In this document: positions 26,409-38,426 of the stretch, in pieces | How the letters are laid out: every line of letters starts with the position of its first letter | Position numbering within the stretch: the stretch's first letter is position 1 | Assembly: GCA_027082925.1 (NCBI GenBank) | Contig: JALWTD010000017.1 | Location: forward strand, 310,001-374,000 | Reading direction: 5' to 3' | Length of the DNA stretch: 64,000 nt | From: Flavobacteriaceae bacterium | GTDB lineage: Bacteria; Bacteroidota; Bacteroidia; Flavobacteriales; Flavobacteriaceae | Notes under the pieces: model-generated | Seen by the model: only the letters and a program-made list of their open reading frames with translations | Told to the model about the DNA's origin: nothing | Database searches by the model: none | Made by a program: the position numbers and the translations under genes

Positions 26409-29045
26409 TTGTTGGTTTTGTCTCTAGGCATAATCAGCAAACCTGCTTATTCTCAAGAGATTCGTAAAAGAAATGCTATAAAAATTCCAGTCAAACAAAA
26501 AGATACTACTAAAACACTTATTAATAAAAAAACAGTAAAAAGCGATACACTTACCATTTCTAAAAAAGATAGTGTAGCTCCCACCAAAGAATTTTTAGAG
26601 AGTGTTGTTAAGCATGATGCCGACAGTTTAATTCGACAAGATTTGGCGAACAATAAAATATTTTTGTACAAAAATGCACATATTCATTATACTAATATTG
26701 ATATAAATGCAGGTATTATTATTATTGACAACAATAACAACATTATTATAGCAAAAGGAATTAAAGATAGTGTTGGTGTCTATTCGCAACTACCTGTTTT
26801 TAAGCAAGGCTCTGAAGAATCTACACAAGATTCGCTTGTTTTTAACATTAAAACAAAAAAAGCAAAAATTTGGAACCTTAAAACCGAACAACAAGGAATA
26901 CTTATTAGAAGCGAAGTGAGCAAGAAGCAAAACGATTCTGTTGTTTACATTAAGAATATTAAAATTACCACTTCTCAAAAAGAAAATCCGGATTATTATA
27001 TTGGAATTAAAAAAGCAAAGTTTATTCAAAATAAAAAATTAGTTGCAGGTATGAGCCAGCTGTACATTGCAGATGTACCTACACCAGCTGTTTTACCTTT
27101 TGCATACATTCCGCTAACAAAGGGAAGAGCTTCTGGATTTTTAATGCCTACATGGGGAGAAAATAGCCAACAAGGTTATTTTTTACAAAATGGAGGATAT
27201 TACTTTGTTATAAATGATAATTTTGATTTTGCCTTGCTTGGCGATGTGTACACCAATGGAAGTTGGGGTATTAGAACCGAAACCAGTTATGTTAAACGGT
27301 ATCGGTTTTCCGGAAATTTTAGTTTTAGGTATGAGAATTTAATCAACAGTTTAAGAGGATTTGACGATTATGCAAAAACAACCAATTACAATATTAGATG
27401 GAGTCATAGTCAAGATACAAAAGCAAATCCAAACGCACGTTTTTCAGCTTCGGTAAACCTAGGTAGTAGTAAATATTATAAAGAATCGTATAATGAGTAC
27501 AATAACAATTCTTTTTTAAACAACACTTTAAGTTCTTCTATTTCATATTACAAAAAATTTGTGGGGACACCTTTTAATATGTCGCTGTCTTTTACACACT
27601 CTCAAAATACAAATACACAAGAAATTACCATGACACTTCCGTCTTTACAATTAAATATGGATAGAATTTATCCTTTTGTTGGAAAAAATGGAGCGAAAAA
27701 AAATGCCATTCAAAAAATAGGGCTCAATTATTCTATGCGAGGTGAAAATAGGTTTAATACTACCGATGAATTTTTCTTCAAAAAAGAAATGTTTGATGGT
27801 GCCAAATCTGGAATTCAGCATAATATTGCCCTTAATACAAGTATGAAAGCCTTAAAATACTTTACCTTATCTCCAAATTTAAGCTATAAAGAAGTGTGGT
27901 ATTTTGACAGACTTAAAAAAGTATTTGACGATGTTGAAAATGCTGTTGTTACCGATACTATTAACGGTTTTAACAATTTTAGAGAATACTCTACATCTAT
28001 GTCATTAACCACCACATTGTACGGAATGTTTAAATTTAAAAAGGGGCGTATTGAAGCGATAAGACATGTTATAAGACCTTCAATATCATACAGTTACAGA
28101 CCCGATTTCAGCTTTTACAATGAAGAAGTTCAGCAAAGTGCAGACCCTAATGATATTCTTGAATATTCTCCTTTTGCAAATGGTATCTACGGAACACCCG
28201 GCACTGGAATTTCAAATAGTTTAAATTTTTCGATAAACAACAATATTGAGGCTAAAATACGTCCTAAAGATTCTACTGCAACAGATGCTGAAGCTAAAAA
28301 AGTAATTTTGCTCAACAACTTAAACTTTTCTACCAGCTACAATATGGCGGCCGATTCTTTAAAATGGAGTCCTGTAGGTGTAACTGCCGGAACAAAACTA
28401 TTTGAAAACAAACTTAATATTAATTTAAGAGCAACACTTGACCCATACGCTTTAGATGCAACCGGAAGAAGAATTAACACTTTTAATATTAATAACGGAG
28501 GAAGTTTATTTAGACTAACAAGTGCGGGATTAACTATGAACTATTCGCTGTCTAGTAAAAAGAATAATAAAAAGCAATCTCCGCAACAAAGAAACGATAG
28601 AGCAAACAATTCTGATGGGATTTTTGGTGAAAGCCTAACAGCAAGTAATCAACTTGATACCGAGAGAGATAAAGGCCCTAGTGTAAAAGAAAGTAAACTT
28701 TACTACTCTAAAATTCCTTGGACGTTAAGGCTTGCATATGCGTTAAATTACAGTAATAGCAATAGAGAAAAAGAAATCACTTCAAATTCGCTTATGTTTA
28801 CCGGTGATATAGAATTAACGCCTAAATGGGGTGTAGGATTTTCATCGGGATACGATTTTAAAAATACGGGATTTACATACACTCAACTTCGATTTTCTAG
28901 AGATTTAGATAGCTGGAAGCTGAATTTTAATTGGGTTCCGTTTGGAGACAGACAAACTTATTACTTCTTTATTGGAGTAAAATCATCAATGCTTAGCGAC
29001 TTAAAATACGACAAACGACAAGTTCCAGACAGAGTTTTATTCTAA
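26409..29045 (+). CDS. lptD: LptD-family LPS assembly outer-membrane protein
   Basis: LptD inserts lipopolysaccharide into the outer leaflet of the outer membrane. An N-terminal jellyroll (OstA-like, about 60-230, with repeated short beta strands) precedes a large beta-barrel; total length is about 878 residues. ADVPTPAVLPFAYIPLTKGRASGFLMPTWGE is the recognisable plug-to-barrel transition. The start is doubtful. The only canonical in-frame start is TTG at 26409 or 26412, which cuts into the signal peptide; in-frame sequence upstream encodes GRKIHILFLL. An out-of-frame ATG at 26348 would join this frame if the T6 tract at 26354-26359 had one T fewer. Confidence 0.88.
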   Translation: MLVLSLGIISKPAYSQEIRKRNAIKIPVKQKDTTKTLINKKTVKSDTLTISKKDSVAPTKEFLESVVKHDADSLIRQDLANNKIFLYKNAHIHYTNIDINAGIIIIDNNNNIIIAKGIKDSVGVYSQLPVFKQGSEESTQDSLVFNIKTKKAKIWNLKTEQQGILIRSEVSKKQNDSVVYIKNIKITTSQKENPDYYIGIKKAKFIQNKKLVAGMSQLYIADVPTPAVLPFAYIPLTKGRASGFLMPTWGENSQQGYFLQNGGYYFVINDNFDFALLGDVYTNGSWGIRTETSYVKRYRFSGNFSFRYENLINSLRGFDDYAKTTNYNIRWSHSQDTKANPNARFSASVNLGSSKYYKESYNEYNNNSFLNNTLSSSISYYKKFVGTPFNMSLSFTHSQNTNTQEITMTLPSLQLNMDRIYPFVGKNGAKKNAIQKIGLNYSMRGENRFNTTDEFFFKKEMFDGAKSGIQHNIALNTSMKALKYFTLSPNLSYKEVWYFDRLKKVFDDVENAVVTDTINGFNNFREYSTSMSLTTTLYGMFKFKKGRIEAIRHVIRPSISYSYRPDFSFYNEEVQQSADPNDILEYSPFANGIYGTPGTGISNSLNFSINNNIEAKIRPKDSTATDAEAKKVILLNNLNFSTSYNMAADSLKWSPVGVTAGTKLFENKLNINLRATLDPYALDATGRRINTFNINNGGSLFRLTSAGLTMNYSLSSKKNNKKQSPQQRNDRANNSDGIFGESLTASNQLDTERDKGPSVKESKLYYSKIPWTLRLAYALNYSNSNREKEITSNSLMFTGDIELTPKWGVGFSSGYDFKNTGFTYTQLRFSRDLDSWKLNFNWVPFGDRQTYYFFIGVKSSMLSDLKYDKRQVPDRVLF

Positions 29046-29056
29046 ATTATACCAGT

Positions 29057-29437
29057 ATGAAAAAAATAATTAATACACCTAATGCACCGGCTCCTATAGG
29101 CCCTTATAACCAAGCTGTTTTAGCAGGAAACACATTGTACACATCTGGACAAATTGCCATCAATCCATCAACCGGCAAATTGGTTAATAGTACTATTAAA
29201 GAGGAAACCAAACAGGTTATGGAAAATATGAAAGCTGTACTTCAACAAGCCGGATTTACATTTGAAGATGTGGTAAAAACCTCTATTTTTATTGCCGATA
29301 TGAATGATTTTGCAAAAATTAACGATGTGTATGGCAGCTATTTTAATTCGGAAACAGCTCCGGCAAGAGAAACTGTAGAAGTGGCTAACTTACCTAAGTT
29401 TGTAAACGTAGAAATTTCTATGGTTGCTATTAAATAG
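29057..29437 (+). CDS. ridA: RidA/YjgF family enamine-imine deaminase
   Basis: RidA hydrolyses reactive 2-aminoacrylate and related enamines released by PLP enzymes. The 126-residue protein shows APIGPYNQAV at the start, LYTSGQIA, and the substrate-binding Arg in PARETVEVANLPK near residue 105. It begins 11 bp after lptD on the same strand. Its 3' end overlaps the convergent mgsA by 8 bp. Confidence 0.95.
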   Translation: MKKIINTPNAPAPIGPYNQAVLAGNTLYTSGQIAINPSTGKLVNSTIKEETKQVMENMKAVLQQAGFTFEDVVKTSIFIADMNDFAKINDVYGSYFNSETAPARETVEVANLPKFVNVEISMVAIK

Positions 29438-29792
29438 ATTTTATGAGCAATTCGGCTGTAGCAGGATTTGTTGCAAGCGGAACATCATGAACATCGCATA
29501 AACGCATTAGCATGGCTATATCTGGTTCATGAGGATGTTTATCTAACGGATCTCTAAAAAAGAAAACCATATCGGTTTTTCCTTCGGCCACTCGAGCAGC
29601 TATTTGAGCATCTCCGCCATAAGGCCCCGATAAATATTTTTCTACTTGAAATCCTGACTTTTCAGCATTTTTACCTGTAGTACCTGTGGCTACCAGCGTA
29701 ATGTTTTTTGAAAGAATTAAGGCTTTAAAATCCATTAAAAACTGAATCATTTCAGCTTTTTTACCATCGTGTGCGATAATTGCTATTTCCAT
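29430..29792 (-). CDS. mgsA: Methylglyoxal synthase
   Basis: MgsA converts dihydroxyacetone phosphate to methylglyoxal, a phosphate-releasing bypass of lower glycolysis. The 120-residue protein carries IAHDGKK, the phosphate-binding ATGTTGKN, LSGPYGGDAQIA and FFRDPLDKHPHEPD; the last includes the active-site Asp/His region. It is downstream of pfkA-gap on the same strand but separated by a terminator, so it may be transcribed separately. Confidence 0.96.
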   Translation of the reverse strand: MEIAIIAHDGKKAEMIQFLMDFKALILSKNITLVATGTTGKNAEKSGFQVEKYLSGPYGGDAQIAARVAEGKTDMVFFFRDPLDKHPHEPDIAMLMRLCDVHDVPLATNPATAELLIKSI

Positions 29793-29810
29793 AGTTTAAA
29801 TATATAAAAA

Positions 29811-29829
29811 ATCCCGAATTAATCGGGAT
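29811..29829 (-). terminator. Intrinsic terminator after gap
   Basis: The stem ATCCCGA with TCGGGAT encloses ATTAA; on the minus strand the hairpin is followed by TTTTTTATATA. It lies between the gap stop and the mgsA start. Confidence 0.8.
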
Positions 29830-29839
29830 GTAACATTTT

Positions 29840-31824
<1,985 letters not shown>

Positions 31825-31835
31825 AAGGCGAAAGG

Positions 31836-31843
31836 CAAAATTA
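31836..31843 (-). promoter_or_regulatory. Putative -7 element of pfkA-gap
   Basis: On the minus strand TAATTTTG is a perfect TAnnTTTG match 12 bp before the pfkA ATG, implying a very short leader. A -33 box is not clear. Confidence 0.4.
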
Positions 31844-31907
31844 AAATTATATTTTAAATGGATTTATTTATTTTAATATAATTTAAATGATTATTAATTT
31901 GGTAATA

Positions 31908-32810
31908 CTACCATAAATTTGTTGGGTAAACACCTTTATCTTTTAACTTTTGAATTTCAGAAGTGACATATGCTTTGTCTTGCTTATACGTTACTCCAAA
32001 CCATTGTGCATTTGATTTTAGCACTTCCATAGTAGCAATATTATTAATTATTAAGTAATTTACGGCCAATGGTATAAAAAATTCTGCTTTTGGGTGTTGG
32101 TAATTTTCTTCTAAAAAATCTTCAAATAGCGATGCTGAAAGTTCAAAATATTTTGGTGTAAATCCAAAAAAGTTCATAGAAACAACTGTGTCTTCAGAAA
32201 TAGGCTTTAGCGCTCCATTGTCATCTTTATATTTTAAAACTCCATCTACTTTTTCAATATGTGTGCGTTCTGTTATTCCGGTTAAAAATCCTTTTTCGTT
32301 AACATTACATTCTCCTCTTGAAACAGAGCCATATTCAGAAATTGTATTTTTAAGTACATATCCCATCATATTAAAGTAGTTTGAATCTTTATCTATTTTT
32401 TGAAGTGCTTCTGCTATTACTTCAAAGGCTTCTCTTCCGTAAAAATCATCGGCATTAATAACTGCAAAATTTTCTTTTACAACATCTTTTGCCATTAGCA
32501 ACGCATGTCCTGTTCCCCAAGGTTTTTCTCTGTGGTTGTTTTTATATTTCTCCGGAATATTATCAAGTTCTTGATAAACATATTCAACAGCTATTTTTCC
32601 TTCTAATTTTTTATCAAAAAAAGCTTTAAAATCTTTTTCAATTTCTTTTCTTATGATGAATACAACCTTTCCAAATCCGGCTTGTATTGCATCAAAAATA
32701 GAAAAGTCTAAAATGGTATCTCCTTGAGGTGAAAAGGTATCTAACTGTTTTAACCCTCCGTAGCGACTTCCAATACCTGCCGCTAAAACTACTAACGTTG
32801 GTTTATTCAT
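31908..32810 (-). CDS. Nucleotidyltransferase family (sugar-phosphate NTP transferase fold)
   Basis: A 300-residue GT-A-fold nucleotidyltransferase. The N-terminal signature LAAGIGSRYGGLKQLD binds the nucleotide; WGTGHALLMAKD and VINADDFYG supply further substrate and metal contacts. It is shorter than GlmU and lacks the left-handed helix acyltransferase part. The sugar phosphate it uses cannot be told. Its start overlaps the tamB stop by 8 bp, so the two are translationally coupled or at least cotranscribed. Confidence 0.85.
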   Translation of the reverse strand: MNKPTLVVLAAGIGSRYGGLKQLDTFSPQGDTILDFSIFDAIQAGFGKVVFIIRKEIEKDFKAFFDKKLEGKIAVEYVYQELDNIPEKYKNNHREKPWGTGHALLMAKDVVKENFAVINADDFYGREAFEVIAEALQKIDKDSNYFNMMGYVLKNTISEYGSVSRGECNVNEKGFLTGITERTHIEKVDGVLKYKDDNGALKPISEDTVVSMNFFGFTPKYFELSASLFEDFLEENYQHPKAEFFIPLAVNYLIINNIATMEVLKSNAQWFGVTYKQDKAYVTSEIQKLKDKGVYPTNLW

Positions 32811-35800
32811 TTTTTTTAATTTTATTTTTTTTGAAATATAAAAGTTTTTTATTGATTTGTGTGGAATCTACCTGATTTGTATTTTCGGTAGAATCTTTCT
32901 TTTTTCGTTTTTTTAATCCTATTTTTTCTAACAATTCTTTGCCGTTATCAAAATCTATTTGATAGGTCATACCTACACCTTGGGTATACCCTTCTTCTTC
33001 TTCTGTATATTGAATTTCATTTTGACGATTAAAAATTGAAGATCTAAGCGTGCCTTCTTCATTCATTAAAAACTCAACATTTACCTCGCCTATTACGGTG
33101 GATTGTTCTTTAGAGCCTATTGGCATTCCTAATTTTCCGTTTATTAAAACCCTATCGTTTAATTGGTAATCTAAAGCTATTGCTAATTGATCGTCAATAT
33201 TTAAATTATCAACTTTGTTTTTTTCTCCAACGGTATATACCGGCTTAAATTTAAATCGGTTGTTTCCTTGATTAAAAATATTGTCAAAAGCATTTGAAAG
33301 CAGGTCAAAACCTGTTCCATATAAAGCAGCATCTCTATTTACACTAAAATCACTCTCGTTATAAAAACTTCCAGATACTAATAGTGATAAGAATTGTATG
33401 GTTTTGTTATTGGTATCATTATTATTTAGTTTAAATGCTAACTCTGAGGCTACTGTAGAGCTTGAATTTGGTATTTCTATGTCAAATTCTCTTTGCGAGT
33501 TAAATAATTCTCCAGAAAAACGGGTAATTAAGTCTATTGGTATTTTTCTGTTAGTCGTAATGTTTTCTAACAACGATTTTGGATTGGCCGAAACTCTATA
33601 AATGGCTTCAATATTAATATTTGCAGTAAACGGATCGCCAGACCAAGAAATAATTCCTCCTTTTTTTACTTTAAACGGTTTGTTTATAAAACCGCCATAT
33701 TTAAAATTATAAATTCCGTTATCTACAACAAAATCACCATACATTTCAAATTTATCTTTTGTATCTAATGCTATTTGTAGGTTTCCTACACCACTACCTC
33801 TTAAATAGCTTCCGGTAGCTTTATCTAAAACCATTTCTACTACGGCATCTTTAGTTACTTCCATATTAAAGTTGATAGATAATCCCTTTAATTTTTCTGA
33901 AATAAATGCTTTACGAACCTCTTCTTTATCTTCTTCTTTGGTTTTATTAATAAACCTAATTAGTTGCGATGATTCTACCGTTTTAACATCACTGATAGGA
34001 ATTACAAAATAAGTTCCTTTTTTTGTTTTTCCATTGACGTCAATTACCAACTTATCTGTTGGTCCTTTTATGGCTGCAATACCTTCTAAAAAACCTGTGC
34101 CATAATACAGTGTATTTTCTTTTTCAACCGTATTTAGTACAAGTAAATTATTAGTAGCTATTACTAAGTTTAGCATCCAGTTATCAAAATAAGAATGAGT
34201 AATGCTCCCTGTTAGTCTTCCTCTAGTATTATAAGCCGTATCTTTTAGCATTACGTCTTCAAAAATAAACGATTGATTTTTTAAAGAAATGACACTTGTT
34301 CCCTCAAAGTCAAAATCGACATTGAGGTACGGAAAATACAATCCGGCCTGATCTAAAAATAAATCTCCATCCATTGTTGGATTGCTTAACAAACCTGTGG
34401 CATTTATTGTTCCGTAGGCAAATCCTCTAAAATTAGTTAATACATCTTCTCCTAAAGGGCTAAAGGCATCTAGTTTAAACTCATCAAAATTTATTTCAAC
34501 ATCTAGTGTAGGTTTTTTTGGCGTAAAATCGATACTTCCCAGTGCCGAAAAAGTAATGGTATTCTCTCTTTCCAAAGAAGCGTTTATAGTGTATTTTTTT
34601 ACAGAGTTTTTACCTTCAATATTAATTTTTAAATTGCCTTGATGCGAATTGTTAATTCTAAAATTAGATACAGAAAGATTAGCTGTTGGCTTTACTTGCT
34701 TGTTTAACTGGTTGTAGTTAAGTGTTCCGTTTATAACACCCTCTAAATTTAAACTATCTATTTTAGGAGTAATATTTGCTAATTGGACATTTTTAAAATT
34801 AAATTTTAAATCTTTAGAAATACTATCGTTTAATGTTCCAAAAAATTCAATTTCTTGCTCGTCAGAAACCACGTTAAATGTTTCAAAAATGAGCTCTTTT
34901 ACATTATTTTTAAAAACAACTTTATTTTTATTGTTGTTTGTTGGGTTAATATGCCACTTGTTGTTTTTAAACGTAAAGCTTGATTTTTGAACACCAAAAA
35001 TAGAATGATTTTCTTTATTAATTGTATGGTAAAATGCCAAGTTATACGATTCTGTTTTATTTTTACCTCCCTTAAACTCTGTACGGAAATACAGCGTGTC
35101 ATTTAGCGTTACATTTACCAAATTTAAGTTTGAAATATCATACACTTTTGTTGCTATTTTATCAATAACAAGATGTGTATTAAACAATGGGTTTTTATTA
35201 TCTATTTGCAGGTTTAAGTTTTTAATAACACTGGTATACGCCTTTATTTCAGGAGATTTAACAGTGAGTTTAAGTAAATTTCCATCTGAATTTAATTTTC
35301 CTCTAATTGATGTGTTTGCAGAGAGGGTAACTTCAGGATAAAAAACTTCTATAATTTTATTATATATTTTAAATCTAAAATCTAAATCTTGATTAGGTGT
35401 TACTTCAAAAGGCTCGTAGTTTGTGTATATACTACCCATAGCATTTTGAGCTAATTTTGCCAATTCACCAAATTTAAACTTCCCTACCACACGTCCTTTT
35501 ACAATTTCTGATGAATTTACATTTATAATTCTAACACTATCTACAAAGTTTGAAGTAATATTAAAATCTTTAAAAAAGTAATTGTCTTGTTGGTTGGTAT
35601 ACGATGAGTTTTTAAAATTTACAGTTCCGGTAATATCATCTAGGGTATTTCCTTTAAGGTTTATTTCAATGTCGCCTTTAATGTTAGAAATACTGTCTCT
35701 TTTAAATAAGTTTAGCTTGTTTAAATCGCAATAATCTACTACTGTTTTAAAGTCGAACTTATAGACTTCTGAAGAAAAATCGGCCAAACCATTAAAGTTT

Positions 35801-37224
35801 AATTTAATATTTGGATCATTTACTTCCATTTCACCGTTAAAGTGTTTGTTTTTAATAACACCATTAATAGAAATATTGCTATACGTGTAATTTTTATACT
35901 GATGTTTGTATACTTTTCCTTTTATAGAAGTATTCATATTTTCAATAGTAAACCCTTCACCATCCACATCGGCTTCCATAGAAAGTTTTCCAATTAAAGA
36001 ATCGTTTAAAATTTCGCCCAACTCAAAATCTAACACTTTTATATGCCCTATGTACGAAGCATTATCTATATTATTAATATTTGTAAGTTCTAAATCTGAA
36101 ATTGTAGTTCCAATAGCTGTATTTATGGTTACCTGAGCATTAATTAGCTCTTCGGTAATGTAAGTATCTCCTACAATTGTAAATCTACCTAATTTTTTAA
36201 ATGAAGAAGGTAAGTGATTACCCAATACCTCGGGAAGTAAAATTTTAAGCTGATTGTAATCTGACGTTAGATTTGTTAAGTTTCCTTCTAAAACAAATCC
36301 ATTTTCTAAATTAAACACATTTTTAAAATTGAGTGTTCCGTTTACAATTGCGTTTTCGTCGCTGTGAAGTCGTAAATTTTCAAGTACAAAATTATTAAGT
36401 GTTCCGTTTATTTTTGTAGAAAAATGCAGTTTATCTTTTGAACCAAACTTATTGTAAAATTTTTGCAAGTCTTCAAGAGAAACAGCTGCACTATCTACAA
36501 CAGCATCTAAATGTACTTTATTGTTAAAATCGGAAAAATATTCGCGTTTATACGTAAAATTAATATCTGCTTTAACTACTGAAGTGGCTGTCTCTAATGT
36601 TGTGTTTAAAAACTTCATAAACGATTTTGTATACGTAAAATCGGTAGTTAGTTTTGTTACTTTAATGTTATGTCTTTCCTCAAAACTTATTCCTGTAATT
36701 GTAGTGTACACATTAGGGCCTTTTATTTTAAAAGCTTTGGTGTTTCCGGTAATATTTTTAAAGAATAAAGGGGTTTGGTTCTCTATATTGTCGTCTTCAA
36801 TTTCTACATAACCATTGTAAAAGCTGAGGTTTGTTGCTGTTAATAAAAACGTAGAAGGCTTGTCACTTTTTTTTCCATCATCAAACTTATCTACAAAAAC
36901 AGTTAATGCGTCATCTGTTTCTCCTTTATAAGTTCTCAGGTTTAGCACAAAATCACTCAGTGAAATTTTTCCAAATTCAAGTTTATTATCAATTACATTT
37001 TTATAACTAAAAATAGAAGTGGTTAAATTTCCAACATAAATAAGAGTATCGGCATGATGATTTTTTATAAGTACATCTTTAAGTTGAACATTTCCTAAGA
37101 AAGATAAATCCACTTTTGCAACTTCAATATCAACGTCAAATTCATCTTGTAAAAAAGTAGTTGCTTTTTTCCCCAGCTTTGTTTGAACCGAAGGAAAAGA
37201 GAGTAATAAACTTATTACTGCCAA
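32803..37224 (-). CDS. tamB: TamB-like translocation/assembly protein (DUF490/AsmA-like)
   Basis: A very large envelope protein (at least 1473 residues) that bridges inner and outer membranes and is implicated in lipid transport and outer-membrane assembly. Most of it is repetitive beta structure with many LxG/NxT strand repeats; the C-terminal TamB domain (about 1050-1400) is recognisable from RGTGVGNLQIALDT-type and GGIISWSGDPFTANINIEAIYRV segments. The frame continues upstream of the TTG at 37224 with a strongly hydrophobic stretch (VVRILLILLLILAVIS), which must be the N-terminal anchor. No ATG, GTG or TTG is in frame there, so the true start is unclear. Confidence 0.88.
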   Translation of the reverse strand: MAVISLLLSFPSVQTKLGKKATTFLQDEFDVDIEVAKVDLSFLGNVQLKDVLIKNHHADTLIYVGNLTTSIFSYKNVIDNKLEFGKISLSDFVLNLRTYKGETDDALTVFVDKFDDGKKSDKPSTFLLTATNLSFYNGYVEIEDDNIENQTPLFFKNITGNTKAFKIKGPNVYTTITGISFEERHNIKVTKLTTDFTYTKSFMKFLNTTLETATSVVKADINFTYKREYFSDFNNKVHLDAVVDSAAVSLEDLQKFYNKFGSKDKLHFSTKINGTLNNFVLENLRLHSDENAIVNGTLNFKNVFNLENGFVLEGNLTNLTSDYNQLKILLPEVLGNHLPSSFKKLGRFTIVGDTYITEELINAQVTINTAIGTTISDLELTNINNIDNASYIGHIKVLDFELGEILNDSLIGKLSMEADVDGEGFTIENMNTSIKGKVYKHQYKNYTYSNISINGVIKNKHFNGEMEVNDPNIKLNFNGLADFSSEVYKFDFKTVVDYCDLNKLNLFKRDSISNIKGDIEINLKGNTLDDITGTVNFKNSSYTNQQDNYFFKDFNITSNFVDSVRIINVNSSEIVKGRVVGKFKFGELAKLAQNAMGSIYTNYEPFEVTPNQDLDFRFKIYNKIIEVFYPEVTLSANTSIRGKLNSDGNLLKLTVKSPEIKAYTSVIKNLNLQIDNKNPLFNTHLVIDKIATKVYDISNLNLVNVTLNDTLYFRTEFKGGKNKTESYNLAFYHTINKENHSIFGVQKSSFTFKNNKWHINPTNNNKNKVVFKNNVKELIFETFNVVSDEQEIEFFGTLNDSISKDLKFNFKNVQLANITPKIDSLNLEGVINGTLNYNQLNKQVKPTANLSVSNFRINNSHQGNLKINIEGKNSVKKYTINASLERENTITFSALGSIDFTPKKPTLDVEINFDEFKLDAFSPLGEDVLTNFRGFAYGTINATGLLSNPTMDGDLFLDQAGLYFPYLNVDFDFEGTSVISLKNQSFIFEDVMLKDTAYNTRGRLTGSITHSYFDNWMLNLVIATNNLLVLNTVEKENTLYYGTGFLEGIAAIKGPTDKLVIDVNGKTKKGTYFVIPISDVKTVESSQLIRFINKTKEEDKEEVRKAFISEKLKGLSINFNMEVTKDAVVEMVLDKATGSYLRGSGVGNLQIALDTKDKFEMYGDFVVDNGIYNFKYGGFINKPFKVKKGGIISWSGDPFTANINIEAIYRVSANPKSLLENITTNRKIPIDLITRFSGELFNSQREFDIEIPNSSSTVASELAFKLNNNDTNNKTIQFLSLLVSGSFYNESDFSVNRDAALYGTGFDLLSNAFDNIFNQGNNRFKFKPVYTVGEKNKVDNLNIDDQLAIALDYQLNDRVLINGKLGMPIGSKEQSTVIGEVNVEFLMNEEGTLRSSIFNRQNEIQYTEEEEGYTQGVGMTYQIDFDNGKELLEKIGLKKRKKKDSTENTNQVDSTQINKKLLYFKKNKIKKNE

Positions 37225-37331
37225 AATTAATAACAGAATAAGTAAAATTCTAACTACTATTTTTTTTATTCGTTTGATATCCCCTAAATTTGCTTTTTCT
37301 TTGGCAATTTTCGTGCCTTTATTGTTAATAA

Positions 37332-38366
37332 ATGACTAAAAATAGATCTATATATATTCTCGGTATCGAATCTTCATGTGATGATACTAGCGCCGCTGTT
37401 ATTTGCAACGGAAAAGTATTATCAAATGTTGTAGCCAATCAAGAAATTCATGCCAAATATGGTGGTGTTGTTCCTGAATTGGCTTCTCGTGCACATCAAC
37501 AAAACATTGTTCCTGTAATTCAACAAGCACTTGAGCAAGCAAATATCGGTAAAAAAGACTTAAAAGCCATAGCTTTTACACGCGGACCTGGATTAATGGG
37601 TTCTTTATTGGTTGGAACCTCGTTTTCTAAATCGCTATCACAAGCTTTAAACATTCCGCTAATTGCCGTAAATCATATGCAAGGACACGTACTTGCTCAT
37701 TTTATTGAAGATGAGAATCAGCAAAAACCACCTTTCCCTTTTTTGTGTTTAACTATTAGTGGAGGACATACACAAATTGTAAAAATTAGCTCGTATGCTT
37801 CTATGGAAATTTTAGGTGAAACTATTGATGATGCCGTGGGTGAAGCCTTCGATAAATCGGCTAAAATATTAGGGCTTCCATATCCCGGAGGACCATTTAT
37901 TGACAAATATGCCAAACTTGGAAACCCAACAGCGTTTAAATTTACCAAACCAAAAGTTGACGGACTGAATTTTAGCTTTAGCGGACTTAAAACCGGCATA
38001 CTGTATTTTGTACAAAAAAAAGTTGCTGAAAATCCAGATTTTATAAAAGAAAATTTACACGATATATGTGCTTCTATACAAGCAACTATTATTGATATTT
38101 TAACCGATAAAATGGAAGCAGCTGTTAAGCAAACCGGTATTAAGCATTTTGCCATTGCAGGTGGTGTTAGCGCTAATTCAGGAATTAGAGAAGCTCTTAA
38201 ATCGTTTGAAACTAAATATGGGTGGACTACTTACATTCCTAAATTTGAATATACTACAGACAATGCTGCGATGATTGCTATTGCAGGATATTTTAAATTT
38301 TTAGAAGCTGATTTTTCAACTAAAAATGTAATTGCAACTGCCCGACTAAAAGTTCACGAAAATTAA
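37332..38366 (+). CDS. tsaD: tRNA N6-threonylcarbamoyladenosine transferase subunit
   Basis: TsaD (Kae1/YgjD family) transfers the threonylcarbamoyl group to A37 of ANN-decoding tRNAs. It has 344 residues, the ASKHA fold start GIESSCDDTSAAV, the metal-binding HxxxH in NHMQGHVLAH (about 114-123), SGGHTQIV, and the C-terminal AGGVSANSGIRE and TDNAAMIA motifs. It is divergent from tamB over a region that the tamB frame overlaps, so its promoter must be close to or inside the tamB 5' end. Confidence 0.97.
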   Translation: MTKNRSIYILGIESSCDDTSAAVICNGKVLSNVVANQEIHAKYGGVVPELASRAHQQNIVPVIQQALEQANIGKKDLKAIAFTRGPGLMGSLLVGTSFSKSLSQALNIPLIAVNHMQGHVLAHFIEDENQQKPPFPFLCLTISGGHTQIVKISSYASMEILGETIDDAVGEAFDKSAKILGLPYPGGPFIDKYAKLGNPTAFKFTKPKVDGLNFSFSGLKTGILYFVQKKVAENPDFIKENLHDICASIQATIIDILTDKMEAAVKQTGIKHFAIAGGVSANSGIREALKSFETKYGWTTYIPKFEYTTDNAAMIAIAGYFKFLEADFSTKNVIATARLKVHEN

Positions 38367-38384
38367 CTCGTACAAATATTCAAT

Positions 38385-38424
38385 AAAACTAAAAAAGCCT
38401 TCAAATGAAGGCTTTTTTAGTTTT
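38385..38424. terminator. Strong bidirectional terminator between tsaD and the E2 gene
   Basis: A perfect 18-bp stem (AAAACTAAAAAAGCCTTC with its complement) closes a 4-base AAAT loop. The A-run on one side and T-run on the other let it act in both directions for the convergent genes. Confidence 0.92.
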
Positions 38425-38426
38425 GG

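Noticed and set aside
37718-38155. 145-codon open frame antisense to tsaD
   Set aside because: Shadow of a secure gene; its Cys- and Ser-rich composition is typical of antisense frames.
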